Notes under the pieces: generated by a model
Databases searched by the model: none
The model's input: only the letters and a program-made list of their open reading frames with translations
What the model was told of the DNA's origin: nothing
Assembly: GCA_046347945.1 (NCBI GenBank)
Contig: JAXMFB010000018.1
Coordinates: 14,634-78,633 of the forward strand
Origin: Zeimonas sp046347945
GTDB taxonomy: Bacteria > Pseudomonadota > Gammaproteobacteria > Burkholderiales > Burkholderiaceae_E
Direction: 5' to 3'
DNA: 64,000 bases
Shown here: one piece after another, positions 53,742 to 62,179 of the stretch
Position numbering within the stretch: position 1 is the first letter of the stretch
How the letters are laid out: each line of letters begins with the position of its first letter
Translations under genes and position numbers: made by a program

Positions 53742-54701
53742 ATGAAAACGATCAGGGTCGCACTGGCCGGCGCCGGCGCGTTCGGCGTCAAGCACATCGA
53801 GGGCATCCGCAACATCGACGGGGTCGAGGTCGTGTCGCTGGTCGGCCGCGAGCTCGGGAAGACCCGCGAGGTCGCGAAGAAGCTCGACATCGGCCACGTC
53901 ACGACCGACCTGTCCGACAGCCTCGCGATGAAGGACGTCGACGCGGTCATCCTGTGCACGCCGACGCAGATGCACGCGTCGCAGGCGATCGCCTGCCTGA
54001 AGGCGGGCAAGCACGTGCAGGTCGAGATTCCGCTCGCCGACAGCCTGAAGGACGCCGAGGCGGTGGTCGCGCTGCAGGAACAGACCGGGCTGGTCGCGAT
54101 GTGCGGCCACACGCGCCGCTTCAACCCCAGTCACCAGTACCTGCACCGCAGGATCGTGGCGGGCGAGCTCGCGATCCAGCAGATGGACGTGCAGACCTAC
54201 TTCTTCCGGCGCAGCAACATGAACGCGCTCGGCCAGCCGCGCAGCTGGACCGACCACCTGCTGTGGCATCACGCTGCGCACACGGTCGACCTGTTCGCGT
54301 ACCAGGCCGGCGGCGAGATCGTCGCGGCCAACGCTCTGCAGGGCCCGATCCACCCGACACTGGGCATCGCGATGGACATGTCGATCCAGCTCAAGGCGAG
54401 CACCGGCGCGATCTGCACGCTGAGCCTGTCGTTCAACAACGACGGTCCGCTGGGCACCTTCTTCCGCTACATCTGCGACAACGGCACGTACATCGCTCGC
54501 TACGACGACCTGTTCGACGGCAAGGACCAGAAGATCGACGTCTCGAAGGTCGACGTGTCGATGAACGGCATCGAGCTGCAGGACCGCGAGTTCTTCGCCG
54601 CGATCCGCGAGAACCGCGAGCCCAATGCCAGCGTCGCGAAGGTGCTGCCGTGCTACCGCACGTTGCACCGGCTCGAGCAGCAGCTCGCGGCGGGCGCCTG
54701 A
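53742..54701 (+). CDS. ligC: 4-carboxy-2-hydroxymuconate-6-semialdehyde dehydrogenase
   Basis: A 319-residue Gfo/Idh/MocA-fold oxidoreductase. The NADP site is RVALAGAGAFGVKHIEGI; the conserved EIP turn of the family is GKHVQVEIPLADSLKDAE; HTRRFNPSHQYLHRRI and WHHAAHTVDLFAYQAGG line the active site. It oxidises the ring-opened semialdehyde, as its hemiacetal, to 2-pyrone-4,6-dicarboxylate. Follows ligB by 31 bases, the ABC order of the pmd operons. Confidence 0.94.
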   Translation: MKTIRVALAGAGAFGVKHIEGIRNIDGVEVVSLVGRELGKTREVAKKLDIGHVTTDLSDSLAMKDVDAVILCTPTQMHASQAIACLKAGKHVQVEIPLADSLKDAEAVVALQEQTGLVAMCGHTRRFNPSHQYLHRRIVAGELAIQQMDVQTYFFRRSNMNALGQPRSWTDHLLWHHAAHTVDLFAYQAGGEIVAANALQGPIHPTLGIAMDMSIQLKASTGAICTLSLSFNNDGPLGTFFRYICDNGTYIARYDDLFDGKDQKIDVSKVDVSMNGIELQDREFFAAIRENREPNASVAKVLPCYRTLHRLEQQLAAGA

Positions 54702-54730
54702 CGCGACCGCGCGGCGGGACGCAGGCCGAC

Positions 54731-55717
54731 ATGGACGACCCATCGCACCACGGCACGCGCCGCGCGCTGCTCGGCGTCGCCGCGGCGCTGGCGGCGTCGC
54801 CGCGCGCATTCGCGCAGCGCGGGTATCCCGAGCGGGCGATCACGCTGGTCGTCCCGTTCGCGCCGGGCGGCATTGCCGACCTCACCGCCCGCCTCGTGGC
54901 GCGCGCGATGGGCGCCACGCTCGGCCAGCCGATCGTCGTCGACAACCGGCCCAGCGCGGGCGGCATCGTCGCGACCACGGCCGTGGTCAACGCGGCGCCC
55001 GACGGCTACACCGCGCTGGTGCTGAGCAATGCGAACGCGATCAGCGCCAGCCTGTTCCGCAAGCTGCCGTTCGACGTGGCGCGCGATCTCGCACCGGTCG
55101 GCACGATCGGTTTCTTCGACCTGGTGCTGTGCGTCGACTGGGGCTCGCGCTTCCGGGCCTTGCCCGACCTGCTCGCGCATGCCCGCGCGAATCCCGGGAA
55201 GCTCACGATCGGCACGATCGCCGTCGGCTCGACGCAGCACCTGGCGGCCGAATTGTTCGCGTCGCGCGCCGGCATCGACGCGGTGATCGTGCCGTACAGG
55301 GCCACGCCAGCGGTGCTCACCGCGCTGCGCGGCGGCGAGATCGACCTGGCGTTCGAAATCCTCGGCCCCGCATTGCCGCAGATCGCGGGGGGCGCGCTGC
55401 GGCCGCTGGCCGTCAGCGCCGCGCGCCGCAACCGCGTGCTGCCGACCACGCCGACCGTGCAGGAGGCCGGGGTCGCGGGGTACGACGTGGCGTCGTGGAA
55501 CGCGCTGGCGGTGCCCGTCGCGACGCCGCAGCCGATCGTCGCGCGGCTGAACGCCGCGATCCGCGACGCGCTCGCGGTGCCTGCGGTCGCACAGCGACTG
55601 CTCGAAATGGGCGTTCGTCCGCAGGCCGGCACGCCGGCCGAGCTCGAGGCGCTGCTGGCCAGCGAGATCCGGCGCTGGGGTGAGGTGATTCGCGCGGCCC
55701 GCATCGAGTCGCAATGA
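54731..55717 (+). CDS. Bug-family (TTT) periplasmic solute receptor
   Basis: A 328-residue receptor. The signal has a Tat-type motif (HHGTRRALLGVAAALAASPRAFAQ). The mature domain starts YPERAITLVVPFAPGGIADLTARLVARAMG and shows GQPIVVDNRPSAGGIVATTAVVNAAPDGYT and LVPTTPTVQEAG-type segments. Bug proteins bind carboxylates and work with TctA/TctB membrane parts, which are not here. As the last gene after ligC it may capture protocatechuate or a related aromatic acid (inference). Confidence 0.9.
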   Translation: MDDPSHHGTRRALLGVAAALAASPRAFAQRGYPERAITLVVPFAPGGIADLTARLVARAMGATLGQPIVVDNRPSAGGIVATTAVVNAAPDGYTALVLSNANAISASLFRKLPFDVARDLAPVGTIGFFDLVLCVDWGSRFRALPDLLAHARANPGKLTIGTIAVGSTQHLAAELFASRAGIDAVIVPYRATPAVLTALRGGEIDLAFEILGPALPQIAGGALRPLAVSAARRNRVLPTTPTVQEAGVAGYDVASWNALAVPVATPQPIVARLNAAIRDALAVPAVAQRLLEMGVRPQAGTPAELEALLASEIRRWGEVIRAARIESQ

Positions 55718-55745
55718 CCCGGCCGGCCGCGACCCGCGCCGCGGC

Positions 55746-56786
55746 TCAGCGATTCACCACCTTGTTCCACTGGTCGACGATCGCAGTGCGGTTGGCGGCG
55801 TAGTAGTCCCAGTCGACGCGCCGGAGCTTGTCGGCAGTCGGCACCGTGTCCACGACCTCCCTGGGCACCGCGGCCCTGGCATTCACCGGCCGCCCGCCAC
55901 CGGCGCGCGCCCAGGCCTCCTGGGCCGGCACGCTCAGCATGTGGTTGATGAACGCCTCGGGCGCTGCGCCTGCACTGGCGTTCTTCACGCGCGTGATGTT
56001 CATCGACACGGCATACGCGCCCTCGGCCGGGATGGCAAAGCGCAGGTCTGCGAGATCGGGGTCCTTCATCATGGCGAGGACGTTTCCGCTGAAGTATGGC
56101 GTGGCCCAGATCTCGCCGGTCTTCAACCAGCCGACCGCGATGCTCTCCTGGTCCCACAGGCCCGGGCCGCTGCGGCGGATCTGGTGCGTCGCCTCCAGCC
56201 CTGTCTCGGGCGACTTGAGGCTGCCGCCCTCGAGCGCCGCGAGCGCGTCGAGCGTGTAGATCGAAGAGTTGTAGGTGATGTTGGGCGACGAGACGTGCCC
56301 CTTCAGGTCGTCGCGCAGCAGGTCGGCCCAGGAAGTGATCGGTCTCTTCACGTACTTCGCGTTGTACGCGATGCCCCAGGACCCATAGGTCGCGGGCACC
56401 GCGAACTTCCCGGCCGCGGACTGGACGCGGGGATCCACATCGGCGAGGTTCGGGATCTGGGCGCTGGACAGTTCGGTGATCAACCCCGAACGCGCGACGA
56501 TGGGCAGCAGGACGTCGAGGAAGATGGCGACGTGCAGGTTCGGCTGATTGCGGTTGGCCTGCATCTGGGTGAAGCGCGGATTGTCCCAGGACTCGATGAT
56601 CTTCACCGACTTCGCATCGGCGTAGGTGTCGAGAAAACCCTTGCGGAAGTTCGCGCCCAGCAGGCCCGGGTACCAGCCGACCGCCATGTCCTGGGCTTGC
56701 GCGGACGCGATGGACGGGGCCAGCGAAACCGCCGACGCTGCGGCTGCGGCGCCCAGCAGGGCGCGACGATCCAGATCGATGCTCAC
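55746..56786 (-). CDS. periplasmic substrate-binding protein of a spermidine/putrescine-type ABC transporter
   Basis: A 346-residue PotD-like protein. A Tat-like signal (DLDRRALLGAAAAASAVSLAPSIASAQAQ) leads to a mature part with GWYPGLLGANFRKGFLDTYADAKSVKIIESWDNPRFTQMQANRNQPNLHVAIFLDVLL, and AVPATYGSWGIAYNAKYV. The start is GTG at 56786, chosen for the AAGGAGAT box six bases before it; an upstream ATG at 56840 lacks one. Downstream of two permeases and an ATPase in one operon. The ligand is unknown. Confidence 0.87.
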   Translation of the reverse strand: MSIDLDRRALLGAAAAASAVSLAPSIASAQAQDMAVGWYPGLLGANFRKGFLDTYADAKSVKIIESWDNPRFTQMQANRNQPNLHVAIFLDVLLPIVARSGLITELSSAQIPNLADVDPRVQSAAGKFAVPATYGSWGIAYNAKYVKRPITSWADLLRDDLKGHVSSPNITYNSSIYTLDALAALEGGSLKSPETGLEATHQIRRSGPGLWDQESIAVGWLKTGEIWATPYFSGNVLAMMKDPDLADLRFAIPAEGAYAVSMNITRVKNASAGAAPEAFINHMLSVPAQEAWARAGGGRPVNARAAVPREVVDTVPTADKLRRVDWDYYAANRTAIVDQWNKVVNR

Positions 56787-56836
56787 GTAGATCTCCTTTG
56801 AAAGTGCCGTGCGGGCGAGGACGAAGGGCAATCGCT

Positions 56837-57643
56837 TCAACCGCCAGTGCCGCCGAGATGGCGCAGCCAGCCGAACCGGTCGATCACGATGGCGACCAGC
56901 AGACCGAACACGACGAGAACCGTCGATACCGCGGCCACCACCGGATCGTTGACGTCGAACAGGTACTGATAGATGGCCACCGGCAGCACGATCTGCGCGG
57001 ACTGCGTGACGAACAGGCTGACCGTGAACTGGTCGAGCGACACGATGAACGCGAAGATCGCGCCAGAGGCCAGTCCCGGGACCAGCGCCGGCAGGACCAC
57101 GCGCCGGAACGTGTGAAGCGGTCCTGCCCCGAGGATCTCCGACGCATCGATCAACATCTGGCGCAATCCCATCACACTGGTGAGTACGGCGCGGAACACG
57201 AACGGAAACACGATGAGCACGTGCCCCGCGAGCAGCGCCCCGAACGTGTCGATCAGGCCGAAGCGATTGAACGAGTACAGCAACGCGATGCCGACGATCA
57301 GCGCCGGTACGATCAGCGGGCTGAGGAAGACGAACTCGAGCAGCATGCGCAGCCGCCCCGACGCCATCCGCCGCAGGGCGAGCGCAGCGGGCACCGATAC
57401 GGCCGCCGCGATCGCCGTGGCGAGGGTCGCGAGCACGAGGCTGCGCAGCGCCGGCTCCACGAACCGGGCCGAACTCCAGGCCGCCTCGTACCAGCGCAGC
57501 GAGAAGCCCGTCGGCGGGAACGTGAAGTAGGACTTGTCGCTGAAGCTGAACAGGACCACCACCATCATCGGCAGCACCAGGAAGACATAGACCGCGGCCG
57601 CGGCAATCGTCCGCCCGGTGCGCAAACCGCGCGTTCCGATCAT
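56837..57643 (-). CDS. ABC transporter permease, PotC type
   Basis: A 268-residue permease with six helices. It starts AAAVYVFLVLPMMVVVLFSFSDKSYFTFPPTGFSLRWYEAAW and has the ATPase-contact loop DASEILGAGPLHTFRRVVLPALVPGLASGAIFAF (EAA motif form). It pairs with the adjacent PotB-type permease. The stop lies 50 bases before the binding-protein start. Confidence 0.9.
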   Translation of the reverse strand: MIGTRGLRTGRTIAAAAVYVFLVLPMMVVVLFSFSDKSYFTFPPTGFSLRWYEAAWSSARFVEPALRSLVLATLATAIAAAVSVPAALALRRMASGRLRMLLEFVFLSPLIVPALIVGIALLYSFNRFGLIDTFGALLAGHVLIVFPFVFRAVLTSVMGLRQMLIDASEILGAGPLHTFRRVVLPALVPGLASGAIFAFIVSLDQFTVSLFVTQSAQIVLPVAIYQYLFDVNDPVVAAVSTVLVVFGLLVAIVIDRFGWLRHLGGTGG

Positions 57644-58506
57644 GCTCGCTCCTCGTATCGCCCGAGCAGGCGCTTCTGCAGGGCGTAGGCCAGCAGGACC
57701 ACGAGCAGGAGCACCATGGCCAGGGCCGTCGCGCGCGGCAGGTTGAACAGAACGAGCGCGTCGGTATAGATCGCGACGGACAGGTACTTCACCGCCGTGC
57801 CGCCCAGGATGAGCGGCGTCACGAAGGCGCCGAGCATCAGGCTGAACACCAGCACCGAGCCGGCGATGACGCCCGGCATCGCGAGCGGCCAGGTGACGTC
57901 GATGAACGTGCGCAGCGGGCCTGCCCCGAGGATCTCGCTGGATTCGACCAGGCGGCGGTCGATCGCCACCAGTGAGGTCGTGATCGAGAGGATCATGAAC
58001 GGCAGGAACACCTGCGTGCCGCCGACGATCAAACCGATGTAGTTGCCGGAAAGTGCCAGCGGTTCGTCGATGAGGCCCATGCCGATCAGCAGTTCGTTCA
58101 GCAGCCCCTTCCTGCCCAGTATCAGCAGCCAGCCGTAGGTGCGCACCACGGTGTTGACGAGGAGCGGCGCCGCGACCAGGAAATACAGCAGCCCGCGCCA
58201 TTTCGGCGGCGCATCGGCGATCGCGGCCGCCACCGGAAATCCGAGTGCGATGCACAGCACCGTGACCAGCGCTGCGGCACCGAAGGTCTGCAGGAAGATC
58301 TGCGCGTAGACGCCGCTCTGCGCGATCGATGCATAGTTGGCGAGCGTGAAGCCCGGCAGGATCTGGCCGAAGTCCTCCCTTCTGAAACTGATGACGGCCA
58401 TCTCCAGCACGGGCAACGCCAGCAGGAGCACGATCAATGCGAGCGCCGGCCCTGACAGGACCCAGGCGGCCCAGGCGCGCTTCGCGCCGATGTTCGCAGT
58501 GTCCAT
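57640..58506 (-). CDS. ABC transporter permease, PotB type
   Basis: A 288-residue permease: GPALALIVLLLALPVLEMAVISFRREDFGQILPGFTLANY opening, then VRTYGWLLILGRKGLLNELLIGMGLIDEPLALSGNYIGLIVGGTQVFLPFMILSI, and the EAA loop VESSEILGAGPLRTFIDVTWPLAMPGVIAGSVLVFSL. It overlaps the downstream permease by four bases (ATGA). Confidence 0.9.
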   Translation of the reverse strand: MDTANIGAKRAWAAWVLSGPALALIVLLLALPVLEMAVISFRREDFGQILPGFTLANYASIAQSGVYAQIFLQTFGAAALVTVLCIALGFPVAAAIADAPPKWRGLLYFLVAAPLLVNTVVRTYGWLLILGRKGLLNELLIGMGLIDEPLALSGNYIGLIVGGTQVFLPFMILSITTSLVAIDRRLVESSEILGAGPLRTFIDVTWPLAMPGVIAGSVLVFSLMLGAFVTPLILGGTAVKYLSVAIYTDALVLFNLPRATALAMVLLLVVLLAYALQKRLLGRYEERA

Positions 58507-58513
58507 GGGCGGC

Positions 58514-59611
58514 TCAGCGCGCGAAGGCGACCCTGCAGCCGGCGAGCGAGGCCAGAGCCATGCTGCCGGGCGCAAGCCCGGCAGCGGGGGCGCCGAGGCT
58601 GCGGGCCTTCAGCGCCTCGCCGTCCGGAAGGCGCACCAGGTACAGCGTCGAACCGCTCTGGTGCGCGCAGTCCTCGATCCGGCATGGCACCCCGGCGGCC
58701 GCCGTTGTCGCGGGCGAGAGCGTGACGTGCTCCGGCCGCACGACCAGCGTGATCGGCCCTTGCGCATCATCGAGCGGCAATGGCAGGAAATGCCCGCCGT
58801 CCAGCACGATGCCTGCGCGCGCGATGTCGTACTCGCAGCGCAACAGCGTGACTTCGCCGACGAAATCGGCCACGAACTCATTCGCAGGCCGGTGGTAGAT
58901 GCGCATCGGATCGTCGAGCTGTTCGATGCGCCCCGATCGCATCACGGCAACGCGATCCGACAGGAACAGCGCTTCGTCCTGGTCGTGGGTCACGAACAGG
59001 AACGTCGTCCCGGTTTCGCGATGGATGCGCTTGAGCTCGACCTGCAGCTGTCGGCGCAGCTTGAGATCGAGTGCGCCCAGCGGCTCGTCGAGCATCAGCA
59101 GTTCCGGGCTCGTTGCGAGCGCACGCGCGAGCGCGATCCGCTGCTGCTGGCCCCCGGACAACTGGGCCGGCCGACGATCGCGAAGATCCGGAAGCCTGAC
59201 AAGCTCGAGCATCCGGTCGACGGTGCCGCGAATCTCGGACTCGGACCTGCGCTTCACCCGCAGCCCGTAGGCGATGTTCTCGGCCACGGTCATGTGCGGA
59301 AAGAGCGAGTACTGCTGGAAGACCATGCCGAGGTTTCGCTGACGCGGCGCAAGTGCGGTGACGTCCCGGCCGTCGATGAGTACCGACCCGGAGTCGACGC
59401 TCTCGAGCCCGGCAATGATGCGCATCAGCGTGGTCTTCCCGCATCCGCTCTCGCCGAGCAGGGTCAGGAACTCGCCGTCGCGGATGTCCAGACCGATGTG
59501 GTCGGCAGCAATCGTGTCGCCGAAGCGCTTCACGACGTTGCGCGCGCAAACCTTGAGCCGGCGCGCCCCGTCCGGCGCGCCTGCGACGCGTGCTGCGGCA
59601 GCGACGGTCAT
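58514..59611 (-). CDS. ABC transporter ATP-binding protein, PotA type
   Basis: A 365-residue ATPase: Walker A GESGCGKTT, Q-loop GMVFQQYSLFPHMTVAENIAYGL, signature LSGGQQQR, Walker B LLMLDEPLGALD, H-loop LFVTHDQDEALFLSDRVAVM, then a TOBE-type C-terminal domain (LVVRPEHVTLSPA). It powers the two permeases. The ATG overlaps the stop of the upstream cupin gene (ATGA). Confidence 0.93.
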   Translation of the reverse strand: MTVAAAARVAGAPDGARRLKVCARNVVKRFGDTIAADHIGLDIRDGEFLTLLGESGCGKTTLMRIIAGLESVDSGSVLIDGRDVTALAPRQRNLGMVFQQYSLFPHMTVAENIAYGLRVKRRSESEIRGTVDRMLELVRLPDLRDRRPAQLSGGQQQRIALARALATSPELLMLDEPLGALDLKLRRQLQVELKRIHRETGTTFLFVTHDQDEALFLSDRVAVMRSGRIEQLDDPMRIYHRPANEFVADFVGEVTLLRCEYDIARAGIVLDGGHFLPLPLDDAQGPITLVVRPEHVTLSPATTAAAGVPCRIEDCAHQSGSTLYLVRLPDGEALKARSLGAPAAGLAPGSMALASLAGCRVAFAR

Positions 59612-60042
59612 GGGCGCTTGCCGGCGCCGGGGACGATCATCGTCTCGTCCGAGTGGTACTCCGGCCTCTCGTAGTAGTGCGGCCCGTCGTAGATCTCGAG
59701 CAGCAGGCTGTCCTGGCGCGCGAGGGTGGGGCCGTGGGGATGGTCCTTCGGGTTCATGTAGAAGTCGCCCGGGCGCAGCACGATCCGGCTGTCCGTGTAC
59801 TCGTACTCGCCCTCGATGCAGTACATGAACTGGTTGGAGGCATGCGTGTGCCTGACGGGGATGCCCGACCCCTCTGGAAACCGGACCAGTGCAATGCTTG
59901 CGCCGGTGTCGGGATGCACCCAGAGGAAGTACTGGCGCAATGGGGTGGTCGGGAAGGTGATCCACCCCTCGGGGTCGAGATCGTCCATGCGGACGAGGAT
60001 TTCGCCGAGGGGCGACTTGATGTGGATTTTGTTCGGGTCCAT
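59608..60042 (-). CDS. cupin-domain protein
   Basis: A 144-residue single cupin. Motif 1 is VRHTHASNQFMYCIEGEYEYTDSRIVLRPGDFYMNPKDHPHGPT, with metal ligands His-x-His and a later His. It is like small ring-modifying or sugar cupins and ChrR-type stress cupins. It stands first in the transporter operon and is coupled to the ATPase, so it may modify or sense the transported compound. Function unknown. Confidence 0.82.
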   Translation of the reverse strand: MDPNKIHIKSPLGEILVRMDDLDPEGWITFPTTPLRQYFLWVHPDTGASIALVRFPEGSGIPVRHTHASNQFMYCIEGEYEYTDSRIVLRPGDFYMNPKDHPHGPTLARQDSLLLEIYDGPHYYERPEYHSDETMIVPGAGKRP

Positions 60043-60082
60043 CGATTCGATTTCCCGTTGTGGGCAGCGCCTGCGAAGGGGC

Positions 60083-60769
60083 TCAGGAGTTGACGAAACC
60101 TTCGAGATGCGCCCGCATCGCGGCCACCGCGTCCCCGGGCTTGCGCTCGGCGACCGCGTGCAGGATCGCTTCGTGCTGCGCCTGAACGGCCTGGTACTCG
60201 CTGCGGTCCGCGATCGGGATGAACCACAGCAGGGTCGATCTCTGGTGCAACGATTCGACCACGTCCGCCATGACCGGATTGCGGCTCATGCGAGCCAATG
60301 CGCGATGAAACTCCTGATCGAGTCGCAGCAGGCCGTCGCGATCCGAAGCCGCAATCAGGCCGTGCCCGGTTGCAAGCAGCGTGCGCGCGGCCTCGATCTC
60401 GGCATCGGCGGCGCGATCCGCGGCAAGCCGGACAACGGCTTCCTCCAGTGGCCTGCGCGCCTCGACCAGCTGGCGGATCTCGCTGGGAGACCAGGTCCGG
60501 ACCAGCACGCCCTTGCGCGGCCGGATGTCGACGAGTCCGTCGTACATCAGCCGGTGCAGCGCCTGGTGAATGGGCGTGCGCCCGAAGCCGGTGGTCGCTG
60601 CGAGTTCCTGCTCGTTCAGGAACGCACCCGGCCCGAGCTCCATGCTCAGGATCTTCCACTTGAGCAGCCGGTAGGCGTCGTCGGCGAGCGAACCGGAGGA
60701 GGATCGATCGCGCGACTTCGCCCCGCATCCGCGGCGCTTGCTGGCGTGGGCAGGATCGGACACGGGCAT
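60083..60769 (-). CDS. GntR-family regulator with FCD domain
   Basis: A 228-residue regulator. The wHTH is LADDAYRLLKWKILSMELGPGAFLNEQELAATTGFGRTPIHQALHRLMYDGLVDIRPRKGVLVRTWS; the FCD domain holds ligand histidines in LDQEFHRALARMSRNP and AQHEAILHAVAERKPGDAVAAMRAHLEGF. Start 60769 has an AGAGGAAA box; an earlier start at 60838 would run over the likely operator at 60810-60831. It sits upstream of the cupin-ABC operon in the same direction and probably represses it and itself. Confidence 0.9.
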   Translation of the reverse strand: MPVSDPAHASKRRGCGAKSRDRSSSGSLADDAYRLLKWKILSMELGPGAFLNEQELAATTGFGRTPIHQALHRLMYDGLVDIRPRKGVLVRTWSPSEIRQLVEARRPLEEAVVRLAADRAADAEIEAARTLLATGHGLIAASDRDGLLRLDQEFHRALARMSRNPVMADVVESLHQRSTLLWFIPIADRSEYQAVQAQHEAILHAVAERKPGDAVAAMRAHLEGFVNS

Positions 60770-60809
60770 TTTCCTCTGGAGCCGGGCGCCAGTGTACTGA
60801 GACACCATG

Positions 60810-60831
60810 TGATACGTCAACTGATGTATCA
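60810..60831. promoter_or_regulatory. GntR/FCD-type operator
   Basis: TGATAC-G-TCA-AC-TGA-T-GTATCA is a 22-base dyad in which only position 7 with its partner and the centre two bases break symmetry. It sits 41 bases upstream of the GntR start (autoregulation) and 35 bases from the end of the upstream FAH-fold gene. FCD regulators usually bind such short AT-rich palindromes. The match with this regulator is by position only. Confidence 0.7.
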
Positions 60832-60865
60832 GACTCACGGACCGGGACCCGACGCGTCGACCCGG

Positions 60866-61714
60866 CTAGCCCGAGGCAACCGTGTTGACCAGCGTGCCGA
60901 CCCCCTTGACCTCGACTTCCACGCGATCGCCCTCCTTCATGAACAGGGGCGGATCCCGCCGCATGCCCACTCCGCCAGGCGTGCCGGTCACGATCACGTC
61001 ACCCGGCTCGAGGGTCGTGAAGCTCGAAATGAAGCTGATCAGCTTCGGGATCGAGAAGATCATCATGTCCGTCGTGGCGCGCTGGACTTCCTGCCCGTTG
61101 AGCCGGGTGACGATCTCGAGCGTCGCGTCGGCCGGCAACTCGTCCGGGAGCGCCAGCCACGGGCCGAAGGCGCCCGTGGAGGGGAAGTTCTTGCCGGGCG
61201 TCCACTGGGAGGTGGCCAGCTGCCAGTCGCGCACCGAGCCATCGTTGTAGCAGGAGTAGCCGGCCACGTGCTCGTAGGCACGGGCCTCGGGAATGCGCCG
61301 GCCGCGCCGGCCCACCACCAGCGCGATCTCGCCTTCGTAGTCGAACTGGACCGACTCCGCAGGACGCACCAGGGGACGCAAGTGGCCGGTCTGCGACTCC
61401 GGCAGGCGCAGGAAGAGGGCCGGGTCCGCCGTCTTCGGTCGGTTGCCCTCGAGCCGATGTTCCTCGTAGTTCAGGCCGGCGCAGACGATCTTGCCGGGGT
61501 TCGGCACCACCGGCAGGTAAACGACTTCGTCGAGGCGGAAGTCCACAACGGCGCCGCGCAGCGCGCGCTGCGCGGCCTCCAGGCCCCCGTCGACGAGAAG
61601 CGACCTGAGGTCCGGATAGGCGCACCCCAGCCGGGCGCGCAGGTCGATGATCCCGCCTCCCTCGACCGCGCCGAAACTCGCGCCGCGAGACGTGACATAG
61701 CTGGCCAGCTTCAT
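60866..61714 (-). CDS. fumarylacetoacetate hydrolase-family protein
   Basis: A 282-residue FAH-fold hydrolase: PNPGKIVCAGLNYEEHRLEGNR, FDYEGEIALVVGRRGRRIPEARAYEHVAGYSCYNDGSVRDWQ (the Glu/Asp metal ligands), GKNFPSTGAFGPWLALPDELP, and TTLEPGDVIVTGTPGGVGMRRDPPLFMKEGDRVEVEVKGVGTLVNTV. The family includes acylpyruvate hydrolases, 2-hydroxyhepta-type decarboxylases and ureidoglycolate-lyase-like members. Substrate unknown; context suggests a ring-cleavage product. Confidence 0.88.
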   Translation of the reverse strand: MKLASYVTSRGASFGAVEGGGIIDLRARLGCAYPDLRSLLVDGGLEAAQRALRGAVVDFRLDEVVYLPVVPNPGKIVCAGLNYEEHRLEGNRPKTADPALFLRLPESQTGHLRPLVRPAESVQFDYEGEIALVVGRRGRRIPEARAYEHVAGYSCYNDGSVRDWQLATSQWTPGKNFPSTGAFGPWLALPDELPADATLEIVTRLNGQEVQRATTDMMIFSIPKLISFISSFTTLEPGDVIVTGTPGGVGMRRDPPLFMKEGDRVEVEVKGVGTLVNTVASG

Positions 61715-61733
61715 CGTCGGTCGATCGGCTGCG

Positions 61734-62138
61734 TCAGCCGCTGCAACCGGCGTGCGCGACGGTGTCGATCTCGAGAAGGATCGCCGGCGTGCCGAGCGCG
61801 GCAACCTGCACCAGCGTCGAAGTCGGGAAGTCGCCGGTGAAGAACTCCTTGCGTGCGCGCCAGATTTCCTTGTTGTCCTGCATGTCGGTCACGTAGATGA
61901 CCATCTTGACGACGTCGTCGATCTTCGCGCCCGCGGCTTCGAGGCAGTGGCGGATCTTGGTGAAGATCACCCTGGCCTGCTCGTAGGCGTTCTCACCCTG
62001 GATCGTGGTCAGGTCATTGCCGCGGGCGGTCATGCCGGACACGTAGACGGTGTCGCCCACGCGCAGGCAGTTGGACCAGTGTCCGGGCGGGTACTCCGCG
62101 ACATGCGGAGAGATGTGGCGCTGCTTCCTGGCTGTCAT
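61734..62138 (-). CDS. RidA-family protein
   Basis: A 134-residue YjgF/RidA-type trimer: GDTVYVSGMTARGNDLTTIQGENAYEQARVIFTKIRHCLEAAGAKIDDVVKMVIYVTDM, then RARKEFFTGDFPTSTLVQVAALGTPAILLEIDTVA. Classical RidA hydrolyses reactive enamines. Here the residue pattern RKEFF..DFPTSTLVQV fits the wider Rid group found in catabolic operons that act on 2-aminomuconate-type or hydroxylated intermediates. RBS AAGGAG six bases upstream. Confidence 0.88.
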   Translation of the reverse strand: MTARKQRHISPHVAEYPPGHWSNCLRVGDTVYVSGMTARGNDLTTIQGENAYEQARVIFTKIRHCLEAAGAKIDDVVKMVIYVTDMQDNKEIWRARKEFFTGDFPTSTLVQVAALGTPAILLEIDTVAHAGCSG

Positions 62139-62179
62139 GCAATGCTCCTTGATATCGATCGACGTCTGTCGGCGCCGCG

